From Haloterrigena salifodinae (GTDB lineage: Archaea; Halobacteriota; Halobacteria; Halobacteriales; Natrialbaceae): 64,000 nt of DNA. Shown piece by piece: positions 1 through 9,154 of the stretch. The notes under the pieces are model-generated. The model saw only the letters and a list, made by a program, of their open reading frames with translations, had not been told where the DNA came from and searched no databases. How positions within the stretch are numbered: position 1 is the stretch's first letter; each line of letters opens with the position of its first letter. Both the position numbers and the translations under genes were made by a program. The stretch covers positions 1 through 64,000 of the forward strand of contig NZ_RQWN01000007.1 of NCBI RefSeq assembly GCF_003977755.1. Reading direction: 5' to 3'.

Positions 1-1
1 C

Positions 2-700
2 GGCGCCTACGCCTTCCCCGAACGCGCCCGCGAGTGGCTCGAGGTCCCCGAAAGCGAGCGCGGCGAACACGAGATCACCGACGTGCTCGCGAAAGTGCTC
101 GACCGGTTCGCGGTGACACCGATCGCCCTCGATCAGTGGCTCGACGTCGGCCGACCCTGGGAACTCCTCGAGGCCAACGAGTGGAAGCTCGCCAATCTCG
201 ACCGGCGGATCGACGGCCGGGTCAGCGACGACGCCCACCTCGAGGGCGATGTGGTCGTCGAACAGGGGGCGACGGTGAAACCGGGAACCGTCATCGAGGG
301 ACCGGTCCTGATCCGCTCGGGTGCGACCGTCGGACCGAACGCCTACGTCCAAGGCGCCACGCTGATCGGCGAGGGCGCGTCGGTCGGCAACGCTGTCGAG
401 ATCGAGAACAGCGTTCTCTCATGCGACACCTCGGTCAGCCACCTCTCGTACGTCGGCGACAGCGTCCTCGGGCGCAACGTCAACTTCGGCGCCGGGACGA
501 CGGTCGCGAACCGACGCCACGACGGGGCGATCGTCGAACTCTCCGTCAAGGGCGAGCGCGTCCCGACGGGGCGACGCGAGTTCGGCGTCGTCGCCGGCGA
601 CGGCGCCAAGACCGGTATCAACTCGAGTCTGACCCCCGGGCTGAAACTCGCCGCGGGAGCGACGACGCGGCCCGGCGAGGTCGTCGAACGCGACGGGTAG
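2..700 (+). CDS. Sugar-phosphate nucleotidyltransferase, GlmU-like, C-terminal part (5' end outside window)
   Basis: The frame is open from the window edge and gives 232 residues ending at TAG 698-700. The visible part is the tail of a nucleotidyltransferase domain (Leu/Val-rich segment, then 'WLDVGRPWELLEANEW', the usual linker in archaeal GlmU-type enzymes). A left-handed beta-helix of hexapeptide repeats follows ('VVVEQGATVKPGTVIEG', 'RSGATVGPNAYVQG', 'GEGASVGNAVEIEN') and then the acetyltransferase-like tail 'VVAGDGAKTGINSSLTPG'. Family knowledge: such enzymes make UDP-GlcNAc or another NDP-sugar from the sugar 1-phosphate and NTP, some adding the acetyl group with this C-terminal domain. 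The convergent glmS next door, making glucosamine-6-phosphate, supports a UDP-GlcNAc role. The nucleotidyltransferase signature lies outside the window, so the substrate cannot be fixed. Confidence 0.88.
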   Translation, partial: GAYAFPERAREWLEVPESERGEHEITDVLAKVLDRFAVTPIALDQWLDVGRPWELLEANEWKLANLDRRIDGRVSDDAHLEGDVVVEQGATVKPGTVIEGPVLIRSGATVGPNAYVQGATLIGEGASVGNAVEIENSVLSCDTSVSHLSYVGDSVLGRNVNFGAGTTVANRRHDGAIVELSVKGERVPTGRREFGVVAGDGAKTGINSSLTPGLKLAAGATTRPGEVVERDG

Positions 701-1149
701 CGCGACGCGAACCGCCGGTCCGTCGCGTCGATCCTGTCGACAGCGTCCGAACGGCGGGATGGGCACCGGAACCATCGGTAGCAAGTGGGGGCTTTATACC
801 ACGGCGAATAGCTAGATCGGATGGAGGGAGTCGATCAGATCCGATACGATCGCGGCAGTCCCCTCCAGCGCGGTTCCGACGGTTCGAGTGCGGGTCGCGG
901 GCTGGAGCCCGACGACGCCGCTCGGAGCCGAAACTATGGGGGTGGTTTCGGTTCCCGCGGCCTCGTCGACTCGTACTCGGTACTCACGCGTTCGATCCGA
1001 GAGCAGCAGGTACGACGCGGCCCGGTCGGTTTTCGATTTTCGGTTTTTGCGTATTCGGACGCGCGACGTTCAGCTACTCGAACTCGAGTCCATCGGACGG
1101 AGACGGTCCGGGACAGAAAAAACGAATGGCGGTCGGCCTCGACCGCGGG
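701..1149. other. Intergenic region between convergent genes, no gene seen
   Basis: This 449-bp stretch lies between the 3' ends of the nucleotidyltransferase and glmS. Short open frames are present but have no recognisable protein features. An AT-richer patch with T runs (about 1025-1050) could end transcription from the left. Confidence 0.5.
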
Positions 1150-2964
1150 TTATTCGACGGTGACGCTCTTCGCCAGGTTGCGTGGCTTGTCGATCGGTCG
1201 GTCGAGGAGGTCGGCCGCGTAGTAGGAGACGAGTTGCAACTGGACGTTCGCGAGCAGTCCCGCGAGGTCGGCGTCGGTCTCCGGGATCTCGAGGTGGGCA
1301 TCCGCGACGTCGACGGCCCGGTGGTCTTCGGGGCAGACGGCGACCACGGGCGCGCCGCGGGTCTGCGCTTCCTCAGCGTTTTTCAGCGTCTTCTCGTCCT
1401 CCTGACCGGTGAAAATCGCGAAGACCGGCGTGTCGGGCGTCACCAGCGCCAGCGGGCCGTGTTTGAGCTCGCCCGAGGCGAACCCCTCGGCGTGCTCGTA
1501 GGTGATCTCCTTGAACTTCAGCGCGCCCTCGAGGGCCACCGGGAAGCCGAGTCCGCGGCCGATGAAGAAGTACGACCGGCTATTGTGGTAGCGCTCGGCG
1601 ATCGCCTCGGCGTCGGTCTCCGCGAGCAGGTCGTCGAGCGCGTCGGGCATCGCGGCCAGTTCAGCCAATAGGGTATCGAGGTCGGCCGGCGGTTCGCCGT
1701 GGCGGTCGGCGGCGATGCGCTGGCCCAGCAGCGTCAGCATGACGGCCTGGGAGGAGAACGTCTTCGTCGCGGCGACGCCGATCTCGGGGCCGGCGCGGAT
1801 GAACAGCGCCTCGTCGGCCTCGCGAGCGGCGGTCGAACCGACGACGTTCGTGACCGTGACGGTCATCGCTCCCTCAGCCTTGGCGTGGCGCAGGGCGTTT
1901 AACGTGTCCGCCGTCTCGCCGCTCTGGGTGACCGCGACCACGAGCGTGTCGTCGTCGATCGGCGGCGCCGAGACGCTGTACTCGTTCGCCAGCAGGGCGG
2001 TCGACTCGACGCCGGCCTGTTTCAGCGCGAGCGAGCCGTACAGCGCGGCGTGGTAGGAGGTTCCACAGGCGATGAACTGGACGCTATCGATATCCGTGAA
2101 CGTTCCGGGCTCGACGTCCGCGAGCGCGATCCGGCCGTTCTGGGTGTCGATCCGCCCCTCCAGGGCCTGACCCAGGGCGGTCGGCTGCTCGTGGATTTCC
2201 TTCAGCATGAAGTGGTCGTACTCGCCCTTCCCGGCCTGCTCGGGGTCCCATTCGACGGTCTCGGGTTCGCGCACGATCGGGTCTCCGTCGAGGTCGGTGA
2301 ACTCGACGCCGTCGTCGTCGACGATGACGACGTCGCCGTCCTCGAGGTAGACGACGCTATCGGTGTACTCGAGGAAGGCGGGAACGTCGCTGGCGAGGAA
2401 GTACTCGCCGTCCTCCATGCCGACGACCAGCGGCGATCCCTGTCGAGCGGCGTAGAGGACGTGTTCGCCGGAGAGCATCGCCGTGACGGCGTAGCTTCCC
2501 TCGAGTTCGTCGATGGCGCGGCGGAAGGCCGCCTCGTTGTCCATCCCCTCGTCGAGATAGAACTGGATGAGATGGGGGATGACCTCGGTGTCGGTGTCGC
2601 TGGTGAACTCGTGGCCGTAGTCAGCCAGTTCGGACTTGAGCTCGGCGTAGTTCTCGATGATGCCGTTGTGGACGACGGCGACGTCTTTCGTCTCGTCGGT
2701 GTGCGGGTGGGCGTTCTCGTCGGTCGGCGGGCCGTGGGTACTCCAGCGCGTGTGTCCGATCCCGACCGAGCCCTCGAGCGGCGTGTCGTCGATCGACTCA
2801 CGCAGCTCGTCGACCTTGCCGGAGCGCTTTTCGACGTTGATACCCGATCCGTTCTGGACGGCGATGCCGGCCGAATCGTAGCCGCGGTACTCGAGGTTCT
2901 CGAGGCCGGTCAACAGCGATTCGAAGGCGTTTCCGTCGCCGACGCGGCCGATGATTCCACACAT
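1150..2964 (-). CDS. glmS: Glutamine--fructose-6-phosphate aminotransferase (isomerizing)
   Basis: Converts fructose-6-phosphate and glutamine to glucosamine-6-phosphate and glutamate in the cytosol, the first committed step to UDP-GlcNAc. The 604-residue protein has the usual family length. It starts MCGIIGRVG, giving the N-terminal nucleophile Cys2 of class II glutamine amidotransferases after Met removal. The GATase domain (about 2-220) has 'RWSTHGPPTDENAHPH' and 'HNGIIENYAEL'. Two SIS domains follow: the first has 'ACGTSYHAAL' and 'TQSGETADTLNAL', the second 'FASGELKHGPLALV'. The protein ends LAKSVTVE, the typical GlmS C-terminus. It is convergent with the GlmU-like gene on the left, so both UDP-GlcNAc steps lie together. 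Confidence 0.97.
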   Translation of the reverse strand: MCGIIGRVGDGNAFESLLTGLENLEYRGYDSAGIAVQNGSGINVEKRSGKVDELRESIDDTPLEGSVGIGHTRWSTHGPPTDENAHPHTDETKDVAVVHNGIIENYAELKSELADYGHEFTSDTDTEVIPHLIQFYLDEGMDNEAAFRRAIDELEGSYAVTAMLSGEHVLYAARQGSPLVVGMEDGEYFLASDVPAFLEYTDSVVYLEDGDVVIVDDDGVEFTDLDGDPIVREPETVEWDPEQAGKGEYDHFMLKEIHEQPTALGQALEGRIDTQNGRIALADVEPGTFTDIDSVQFIACGTSYHAALYGSLALKQAGVESTALLANEYSVSAPPIDDDTLVVAVTQSGETADTLNALRHAKAEGAMTVTVTNVVGSTAAREADEALFIRAGPEIGVAATKTFSSQAVMLTLLGQRIAADRHGEPPADLDTLLAELAAMPDALDDLLAETDAEAIAERYHNSRSYFFIGRGLGFPVALEGALKFKEITYEHAEGFASGELKHGPLALVTPDTPVFAIFTGQEDEKTLKNAEEAQTRGAPVVAVCPEDHRAVDVADAHLEIPETDADLAGLLANVQLQLVSYYAADLLDRPIDKPRNLAKSVTVE

Positions 2965-3829
2965 CGACGGTCACCCCCCGTACGGTCGTCCGGGAGCGCG
3001 GCTCCCCCGGAACGCCACAGCAGTTATCGAACGGGACGTCGCAGTTGCGGAGACGGGAGATCGAACGGCCGCTCGCGATAGCGCCATCGATCGGTGCGCT
3101 TCCGGGGCGACTGTTCGAGACGGCGGGCGGTACACGGACATATTGCATCCCTTCCCAGCAGCACTCATTACTATAGACGGGCTACTGGAAGCGGTAGTTG
3201 ACGGGTAACAGTCGACCTCGGCGCTCCCTCCCCGATATACGAATTCGGGACACTCATCGATTTGGTCATGTTTCGAACATGTCCGTGCAATTCGAGCAGA
3301 AAAACCGACGATAATTCGTCCGAAACCGAGTTCTATAACCAGTATGTCAACCAAACAACAAACAATTACTGCGTACAGAACCGCAACCGAACAGGCGAAC
3401 TGAGACCGACGAAAACTACACGGAACGCGCCGCCGGTAGCGGCTTCGGATCACGGGCTCGCGGAGACTCACGAGAGAGCACGATCGGGTCCCCTACTGAT
3501 AGCGGGGGTCGTAAAGGAAACACTATCGAGAATGAATCGATCGACCGGGACCTCCGGTTCCCGGTGTAGCCGGTCCGTTCTCCCCGTCGACACCCACCAC
3601 GCGACGAGATCCCGCGGACTCCCCAGCGCGCAACCCGAGACAGGAACCGACCGGTGAACACACCGGGGTTCCGGTCGAAATCGCCGGCAGGCGCGGCGGC
3701 GGCGGCGGTCCGGAAACGCGGTCGGGCGACCCGGGTGGCGCTGTCACGTCGGCGACCCGAAATGTGGGGATTCGCCGCGGGGACACATCGAATCGGCACA
3801 CCTTTGGTAGTCGCTGGTGAAGTGAGTGT
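2965..3829. other. 865-bp intergenic region without a supported gene
   Basis: The region lies between divergently transcribed glmS and the DUF5786 gene and must hold both promoters. A T/A-rich patch near 3325-3365 includes a TATA-like 'ttctataacc' and a 19-residue open frame from 3344 (MSTKQQTITAYRTATEQAN), too short to call. The longer open frames here are Arg/Ser/Pro-rich, as expected for non-coding high-GC DNA. Confidence 0.5.
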
Positions 3830-4021
3830 ATGGGTTTTGGTAGCTACGACGAATCCGAGCAACAGCAGCAGACGGCGGACGACGAGGACGATGTCGAGGC
3901 CGTCAACGTCCACGAAAACGATCACGACGGACAGCTGTCGTTCGAGTCCGACGCCTCGACCGACGAGCTCGTCTCGCAGCTCGGCTCGATGAAAGACGAC
4001 GACGACGAGACCGAGGAATAA
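3830..4021 (+). CDS. Small acidic DUF5786-family protein
   Basis: A 63-residue protein starting MGFGSYDESEQQ, the N-terminal signature of the haloarchaea-specific DUF5786 family. Nearly 40% of residues are Asp or Glu, and it ends in an acidic tail DDDDETEE. There is no signal peptide, membrane segment or cysteine. The function of the family is unknown. The central 'DGQLSFESDASTDELVSQL' is likely the only ordered part. The gene stands alone with no co-oriented neighbour close by. Confidence 0.8.
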   Translation: MGFGSYDESEQQQQTADDEDDVEAVNVHENDHDGQLSFESDASTDELVSQLGSMKDDDDETEE

Positions 4022-4189
4022 GACTCGAGGATCGGCGGGGAGCGACGACGAACGGGGCCGGGTCGGCGAGCGGACCCGATTCGAAGCCGAATTTTCTCAT
4101 TTCGTGCGCGCGTATCGCGACCGATCGGTTCGACAGGAGACCAGAATAGAATACGTAGCTGCCGGCTCAGTACGAGACGGAGCGACGGC

Positions 4190-4888
4190 TCAGCAGAGTT
4201 TCGACGCGCAGAGTTCGCCGATCGCACGACGGAGCCGCTGGGAGACCGCGGACTTCGAGACGCCGAGTCGGTCGGCCAGTTCGTCCTGGGAGATGCCGCG
4301 GGGAACGTCGAAGTAGCCCTCCTCGTGGGCGACGGCCAGCAGTTCCTCCTGTTTTTCCGTCAGAGCGACGACGCAGTCGTCCTCGTCGTCGGAGAGTCGC
4401 AGGTGGTCGACCGTAACCGAGATGTCGCGGTCGCGGCAGTGGTCGTTGAACGAGACGAGATCGTCCCGGTTCGGGAACTGGAGCTGGACGCGCCAGCCGT
4501 CGCGGGAACTCGAGAGGTCCAACAGTCGGCCGCCGACTTCGGCCGTCGCCGCGATGAACGTCACCGCTCGGTCGGTGAGTTCGACCCGGTAGACGCGCCG
4601 GTCGGGGTAGCGGTCCGCGAGCACCGGATCGGCGACCGTCGGGTCGAGCTCCAACGCCGACTCGAAGTCCTCGAACGACTCGCCGGAGACGCTACAGAAA
4701 ACGAGCGTCCGGCCCGTGCTGAGGGTGGTCCAGTACTCGGGCTCGACGGTGACGTCGGTCGCTCGGCGAAGGGTCGGGCGCAGGAACAGCGACGAGTGGT
4801 CGAGGCGGAGTTGGGTGACGATGCCGCCGTCGGCCTCCGACCGAATTCCCGTGTGGTCGTCCTCGTATTCGGTGACGTCGATGCTCAC
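4190..4888 (-). CDS. Bat-type helix-turn-helix regulator (HTH-10 domain)
   Basis: A 232-residue cytosolic DNA-binding protein of the bacterio-opsin-activator-like group. The C-terminal quarter carries the HTH: 'LTEKQEELLAVAHEEGYFDV', then 'GISQDELADRLGVSKSAVSQ' and an RLRRAIGEL recognition-helix continuation. The N-terminal about 150 residues are a mixed alpha/beta sensor-like region without a motif I can name. I place the start at GTG 4888 because GGAGG lies 7 bases upstream on the minus strand and MSIDVTEYEDD is a natural N-terminus; the reading frame extends further up, to 4975, without such support. The next regulator upstream (5137-8328) has the same HTH class. Target genes are not evident. 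Confidence 0.85.
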   Translation of the reverse strand: MSIDVTEYEDDHTGIRSEADGGIVTQLRLDHSSLFLRPTLRRATDVTVEPEYWTTLSTGRTLVFCSVSGESFEDFESALELDPTVADPVLADRYPDRRVYRVELTDRAVTFIAATAEVGGRLLDLSSSRDGWRVQLQFPNRDDLVSFNDHCRDRDISVTVDHLRLSDDEDDCVVALTEKQEELLAVAHEEGYFDVPRGISQDELADRLGVSKSAVSQRLRRAIGELCASKLC

Positions 4889-5136
4889 AGGTCGATCCCT
4901 CCTGCCGGATACCGGCTGTAATTCCTCGTTACCGCGAACTCGCTCATCGACTACTGAATTCGGCCGCGAGTACATGGTGGTAGACGCTATACACGGAACC
5001 GGCGCCGGCGAGACCCCCTATATCTATTCACGCGTCGTCGTTCCTGAACGTTAACCGGCGGAAGAAATAGCGCCTTACACACCGATTCGCCGATTTGAGC
5101 CGCAGTAAGCCGCTAATACCCACACGGGTTTTGATA

Positions 5137-8100
5137 CTATTCCTCGGCGGCGTCGGGTCGCTCGTCGAACAGCAACGCGAAGACCTTCCGCTGGGCCAGC
5201 CGCAGGTGGCGGCTGAACGTCGGCTGGGAGACGCCGAGCGAATCGGCGATCTCCTCGCCGGTGCTCTCGCGGGGCCACTCGAAGAAGCCGCCGTAGTAGG
5301 CGGTCTCGAGGGTTCGAAGCTGTCGCTCCGAGAGCCGCGTGCGGAGTTCGGCGTCGAATGCGCGGGCGGGCTGGACCGACCGGTCACGCTCCCGGCGGGC
5401 GACCAAGTTCGCCCCCGGCTGGCGGCGTTCGATCAGGCGGACGAACGACCGGACGTCGACCGTGCTCGAGAGGTCGACGACGAGCCGGGTGCGGTCGTCG
5501 ACCGGGACGACGGAGCGCAACACGCCGCCGTGCTCGGCGAGGGTGGTGGCGAGCGTCGACGTCGTGAGGACGAGTTCGAGCAGCGACGCGTCCGGTCGCT
5601 CGCCGACGATCCGTCCGGATTCGACGCCCGACACCGGTTCGACGGCCGCCCGGAGCGCGTCCTCGGTGACGTCGGTCGCGGTACAGAACACCGTCGAACC
5701 GGACGACGATCGCGGGACGACGGTCTCGACGTCGAGTCGGCGATCGAGTCGGTGACCGACGGCCGACAGGGGCTCGTCGGTTCCCTGCAGGACGATTTCG
5801 AGTTCGGTGACGCGCTCGGAGAGCAGCGCCCGTTTGCGCTCGACGGCGGCGATCGCGTGGCTGGCGACCGTCGCGAGGTGGGTACAGACCGCCCGCATGG
5901 CGTCGTCGAACGCCGCCGGCTGCTCGGCGTAGACGGTGAGGGTGCCGTAACAGAAGTCGTCGATCGCCAGCGGAACGCTCAGCGCGGATCGAAACTCGCG
6001 TTCGGCGGTCCGACGGTCCCACGCCTCGGTCGCGTCGGCGGCATCGACGTCCGCAGCAGCGATCGGCTCAAGCGCCGTCGCCGCTCTCGCGGTCGGATGC
6101 GTCGACTCGTCGCCGTCCATCGGGACCGACATCGACTCGATCGCGTCGCCGTTCCGCCCGGCCCAGGCGTCGGGCGAAATGTGGTCGGAACCCGCCGAGA
6201 CGTCGCCGATCCAGGCCAGGTCGATCGTGCCGGGGGCCTCGTCGAACGAGAGGGAAACGAGTGCCTCGCAGAGCGAGGACTCGATCTCGCGGCGCGTCTC
6301 GCCGGCGAGCAGCGTCCGCTCGATCTCGCGGAGCCGACGACAACGGTCGACGACGGACTCGAGGCGTTCGAGCTCCGTCCGACACGATCGCGCCGCCGCC
6401 GCGCCCTCGAGGGCCTCGAGGGCCGTCGCGGCCGCGTCGACGACGATCTCGAGCGGGAGTCGGTCGCGCTTCCCGAAGGCCATCGGCTCGGTGCTCGTCG
6501 CGAGCACCACGCCGCGGTCCCCGAATGGGACGGCGACGACCCGTTCGGCTCTGATTCCGGCGTTTTCGAGCACGGACTCGAGTTCCGAGCGATCGAAGGC
6601 GACGGCCGGTCCGCCCGCGTCGGTTCCGGTCTCGAATCCGGGCTCGTCCTCGGTCGCGGTCTCGGCCTCGGCGAGGTGCTCGAGCAGCTCGGTCTCGTCG
6701 GGATCGATCGGCGGCAGATCGACCGAACCGGCGGCCGACGCCGTTTCGACCGCCGCCGGTCTGAGACGCTCGTCCTCCCGGAGATACCACGCGGCGAGGT
6801 CGGCGCCCGCACAGGTCAGCGCCGCGTTGACGGTCGCCCGCCGAACGGCGGCCGGCGAGTCGGCGGCCCGGATCGTCGCGACCGTCTCCCCGACGGTCGA
6901 CAGCGCGGCCGCCGCCGAACGGCGCCTGTCACGGACGACGCAGAGGACTCGATCGTCCGAAAGCGGCGTCACGAAGACGTCGACCGCCCGTCCGTCGAGA
7001 GTGAGCGTCCCCGAAACCGGCTCCATCCACCTGGCGACCGTCGCCGACGCCCGTTCGCGAACCGCCGCGGCGAGCTCGGGGTCGAAGAGCGCGTCCAGTT
7101 CCCGGCCGACCAGCGGCTCCGCGTCGGGCGACGCGAAGAGGCCGGCGCTGGCGAAGCGGATCGTCGATCCCTCGAGCACGACGAGTCCGTCCTCGACGGC
7201 GTCGACGACCGACTCGAGGAGGTCGAGCCGCTCGCGGTCGACGGGAGAGGCCGCGGCGTCCGCCTCGCGCGCGTACACGGTGACGCCGTCCCCGCCGGGA
7301 TGGACGGACACCGACAGCCGGGTCTCGAGCGAGGGATACGGGGTCTCGAAGGAGACGATCCGCTCCGTCGCGGCCGCCTCCTGGAGCCGTTCGGCGAACC
7401 GGCCGCGAACAGCGTCGTCGAGGAGGTCCCAAACGACGGTTCCGGTCTCGGCCGCTCCGTCGGCGTCGAACAGTCGGTCGGCGGCCGCGTTGGCGTAGCG
7501 GAGCTCCCAGGCCGGTCCGAGGGAGAACACCGGCTCGTCGAACCGGTCGAGCGCCTGTCGAGCGGGGTCGTCCGGTTCCCGGGCCAACGCGGCCTCGAGC
7601 GTGCACACGAGCCCGTTGACGTCGGGGTCGCCGAGCCGGTTGGTACAGCGCAGATCGTAGACGTTCCAGGTTCCGTCGGCGTGACCGAGCCGGACGGTCT
7701 CGCGCTCGGTCGCCCCGAACGCGGCCGCCGCCGCGGTCTCGAGGAGGTCGGTCGCCGACTCGCGATCCTCGGGGTGGACGAGTCGCGCCAGCGGCGTCCG
7801 CTCGAGTTCGGTCGGCGCGTACCCCAGCCGCGGCTCGACCGCCGAACTGACGCGCTCGAGGTCGCCGTCCGCGTCGACCACCCAGACGAGCGCCTCGGAG
7901 CGCTCGAGCAGCGACCCGTCGCGACGGTCCGGCGTGGTCTCGAGACGGGAGCGATCGGCCAGGTTCTTGACCCGCGTCGCGACGAGCGGCGGCGGATCGT
8001 CGGCTTCGACGACGTCGGTCGCGCCCGCCTCGAGGGCTGCTTCGGCGGCCGCGCCGTCGACGACGGCGACGACGGGGACCTCGCCGTTCCGGTCGCGAAC

Positions 8101-8328
8101 GGCCGCGAGCGGCGACGGATCGGCCCCCGCCTCGAACGGACAGACGACGCAGTGGATCTCGAGTTGCGCGAGCCGCTCGACGGCGGTCGCGAGCGTCCGC
8201 TCCCTGACGATCGAAATCGACTCGAGCTGCGAGGAGAGGGCGTCCGTCGCGGCGTCGATTCGCCGCGCGTCGCCGACGACGAGCACCCGGAGGACATCGC
8301 CGGCGACGGTCGCGGTCCCGCCGCTCAT
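5137..8328 (-). CDS. PAS/GAF sensor with Bat-type C-terminal HTH (bacterio-opsin activator-like)
   Basis: A 1063-residue, probably cytosolic, one-component regulator. Domains in order: a degenerate receiver-like region (about 10-130, 'LRVLVVGDARRIDAATDAL', without the usual Asp/Lys set); a PAS domain (about 150-260, 'ALVWVVDADGDLERVSS'); a second PAS (about 280-400, 'DEPVFSLGPAWELRYANAA'); a third, weaker PAS (about 410-500); a GAF-like region (about 560-880); and the C-terminal HTH-10 ('LSERQLRTLETAYYGGFFEW', 'GEEIADSLGVSQPTFSRHLR'). Such proteins sense redox, light or small ligands and control transcription. The start at ATG 8328 puts the receiver-like beta strand right at the N-terminus. 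The long open frame on the opposite strand is a high-GC artefact. Confidence 0.88.
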   Translation of the reverse strand: MSGGTATVAGDVLRVLVVGDARRIDAATDALSSQLESISIVRERTLATAVERLAQLEIHCVVCPFEAGADPSPLAAVRDRNGEVPVVAVVDGAAAEAALEAGATDVVEADDPPPLVATRVKNLADRSRLETTPDRRDGSLLERSEALVWVVDADGDLERVSSAVEPRLGYAPTELERTPLARLVHPEDRESATDLLETAAAAAFGATERETVRLGHADGTWNVYDLRCTNRLGDPDVNGLVCTLEAALAREPDDPARQALDRFDEPVFSLGPAWELRYANAAADRLFDADGAAETGTVVWDLLDDAVRGRFAERLQEAAATERIVSFETPYPSLETRLSVSVHPGGDGVTVYAREADAAASPVDRERLDLLESVVDAVEDGLVVLEGSTIRFASAGLFASPDAEPLVGRELDALFDPELAAAVRERASATVARWMEPVSGTLTLDGRAVDVFVTPLSDDRVLCVVRDRRRSAAAALSTVGETVATIRAADSPAAVRRATVNAALTCAGADLAAWYLREDERLRPAAVETASAAGSVDLPPIDPDETELLEHLAEAETATEDEPGFETGTDAGGPAVAFDRSELESVLENAGIRAERVVAVPFGDRGVVLATSTEPMAFGKRDRLPLEIVVDAAATALEALEGAAAARSCRTELERLESVVDRCRRLREIERTLLAGETRREIESSLCEALVSLSFDEAPGTIDLAWIGDVSAGSDHISPDAWAGRNGDAIESMSVPMDGDESTHPTARAATALEPIAAADVDAADATEAWDRRTAEREFRSALSVPLAIDDFCYGTLTVYAEQPAAFDDAMRAVCTHLATVASHAIAAVERKRALLSERVTELEIVLQGTDEPLSAVGHRLDRRLDVETVVPRSSSGSTVFCTATDVTEDALRAAVEPVSGVESGRIVGERPDASLLELVLTTSTLATTLAEHGGVLRSVVPVDDRTRLVVDLSSTVDVRSFVRLIERRQPGANLVARRERDRSVQPARAFDAELRTRLSERQLRTLETAYYGGFFEWPRESTGEEIADSLGVSQPTFSRHLRLAQRKVFALLFDERPDAAEE

Positions 8329-8663
8329 CGTCCGATCGCCTCCGCTGGCGAACGCCGGGGACGCGGCTGGGCAAAACCGACCTGGAGCGGCCGGCGGCAC
8401 GGTCGATCGGCCGCCGGGCGCCCGCGACTCGTCGGAAACCGTACGGCCACGATAGCGCGGGATTCAGGGTCGCGGTGGTTAATTATCGATTCCGTACCCG
8501 GAGTATAATCCGTCATTAGCGGCGGGTCGACCGCCCAGCCCTCGGCGAACGACGGACGAAAGTCGTCCCGAGGGGAGCTACCTCGAGCGATCGGAGTAGC
8601 TGTCGGACGAGATGCCCACTGTCGAGCGGAACGCCGCGGGCGTTCTCGAACGAGGCGATACGA

Positions 8664-9080
8664 CTACTCTCGAACGGTGACGACCGGAACCGGCGCGTTC
8701 CGGACGACCTCCTCGGCGACGCTGCCAGTGACCAGGTGATCGAGTCCCGAGCGGCCGTGGGTCCCCATGACGATCAGATCGATTGCGTTCGTCTCAGCGA
8801 CGTTGACGATCTCCTCCTGTGGGACGCCGTGACGGACGACGGTAGACGTCTCGACCCCGCGAGACTCGGCGGTCCGTTCGGCCTCCTCGACGGCCTCGTT
8901 GGCCTCTGCCTGGTGGTCCGTCCGCATCTCGTCCTGTTTATCCGTCGCCTGGGGGCCGTCTTCGGACACCGAGAGGAGGTGGAGTTTGGCTCCGAGTTGG
9001 CTGGAGAGTTCGATCGCGTGTTCGGTCGCCCGACGAGCGGCGTCGCTCCCGTCGGTCGCGAGCAGAATGTTCTGATACAT
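8664..9080 (-). CDS. Universal stress protein UspA family
   Basis: A 138-residue single-domain Usp protein of normal length. It begins MYQNILLATDGSDAARRA, the conserved first strand and helix. It ends with the ATP-binding signature 'GTHGRSGLDHLVTGSVAEEV' followed by the last strand 'VPVVTV', which matches G-x2-G-x9-G-S/T. The members with this motif bind ATP and form dimers. Haloarchaea carry dozens of paralogs with roles in general stress. It is monocistronic here. Confidence 0.95.
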   Translation of the reverse strand: MYQNILLATDGSDAARRATEHAIELSSQLGAKLHLLSVSEDGPQATDKQDEMRTDHQAEANEAVEEAERTAESRGVETSTVVRHGVPQEEIVNVAETNAIDLIVMGTHGRSGLDHLVTGSVAEEVVRNAPVPVVTVRE

Positions 9081-9154
9081 CGTGTGGCTGAACAGTCAAC
9101 GGACAGGCAGTTACATATCGCACTTGCCGTTGCCGGCCAAGCGTTACGACCGCC

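Noticed and set aside
3344-3403. 19-residue open frame MSTKQQTITAYRTATEQAN with a TATA-like box
   Set aside because: The box is only a few bases from the ATG, too close for a promoter, and the peptide has no known relatives.
5095-8508. Very long open frame on the plus strand opposite the PAS/GAF regulator
   Set aside because: It is Arg/Gly-rich, lacks any domain and arises from the third-position GC of the gene on the other strand.
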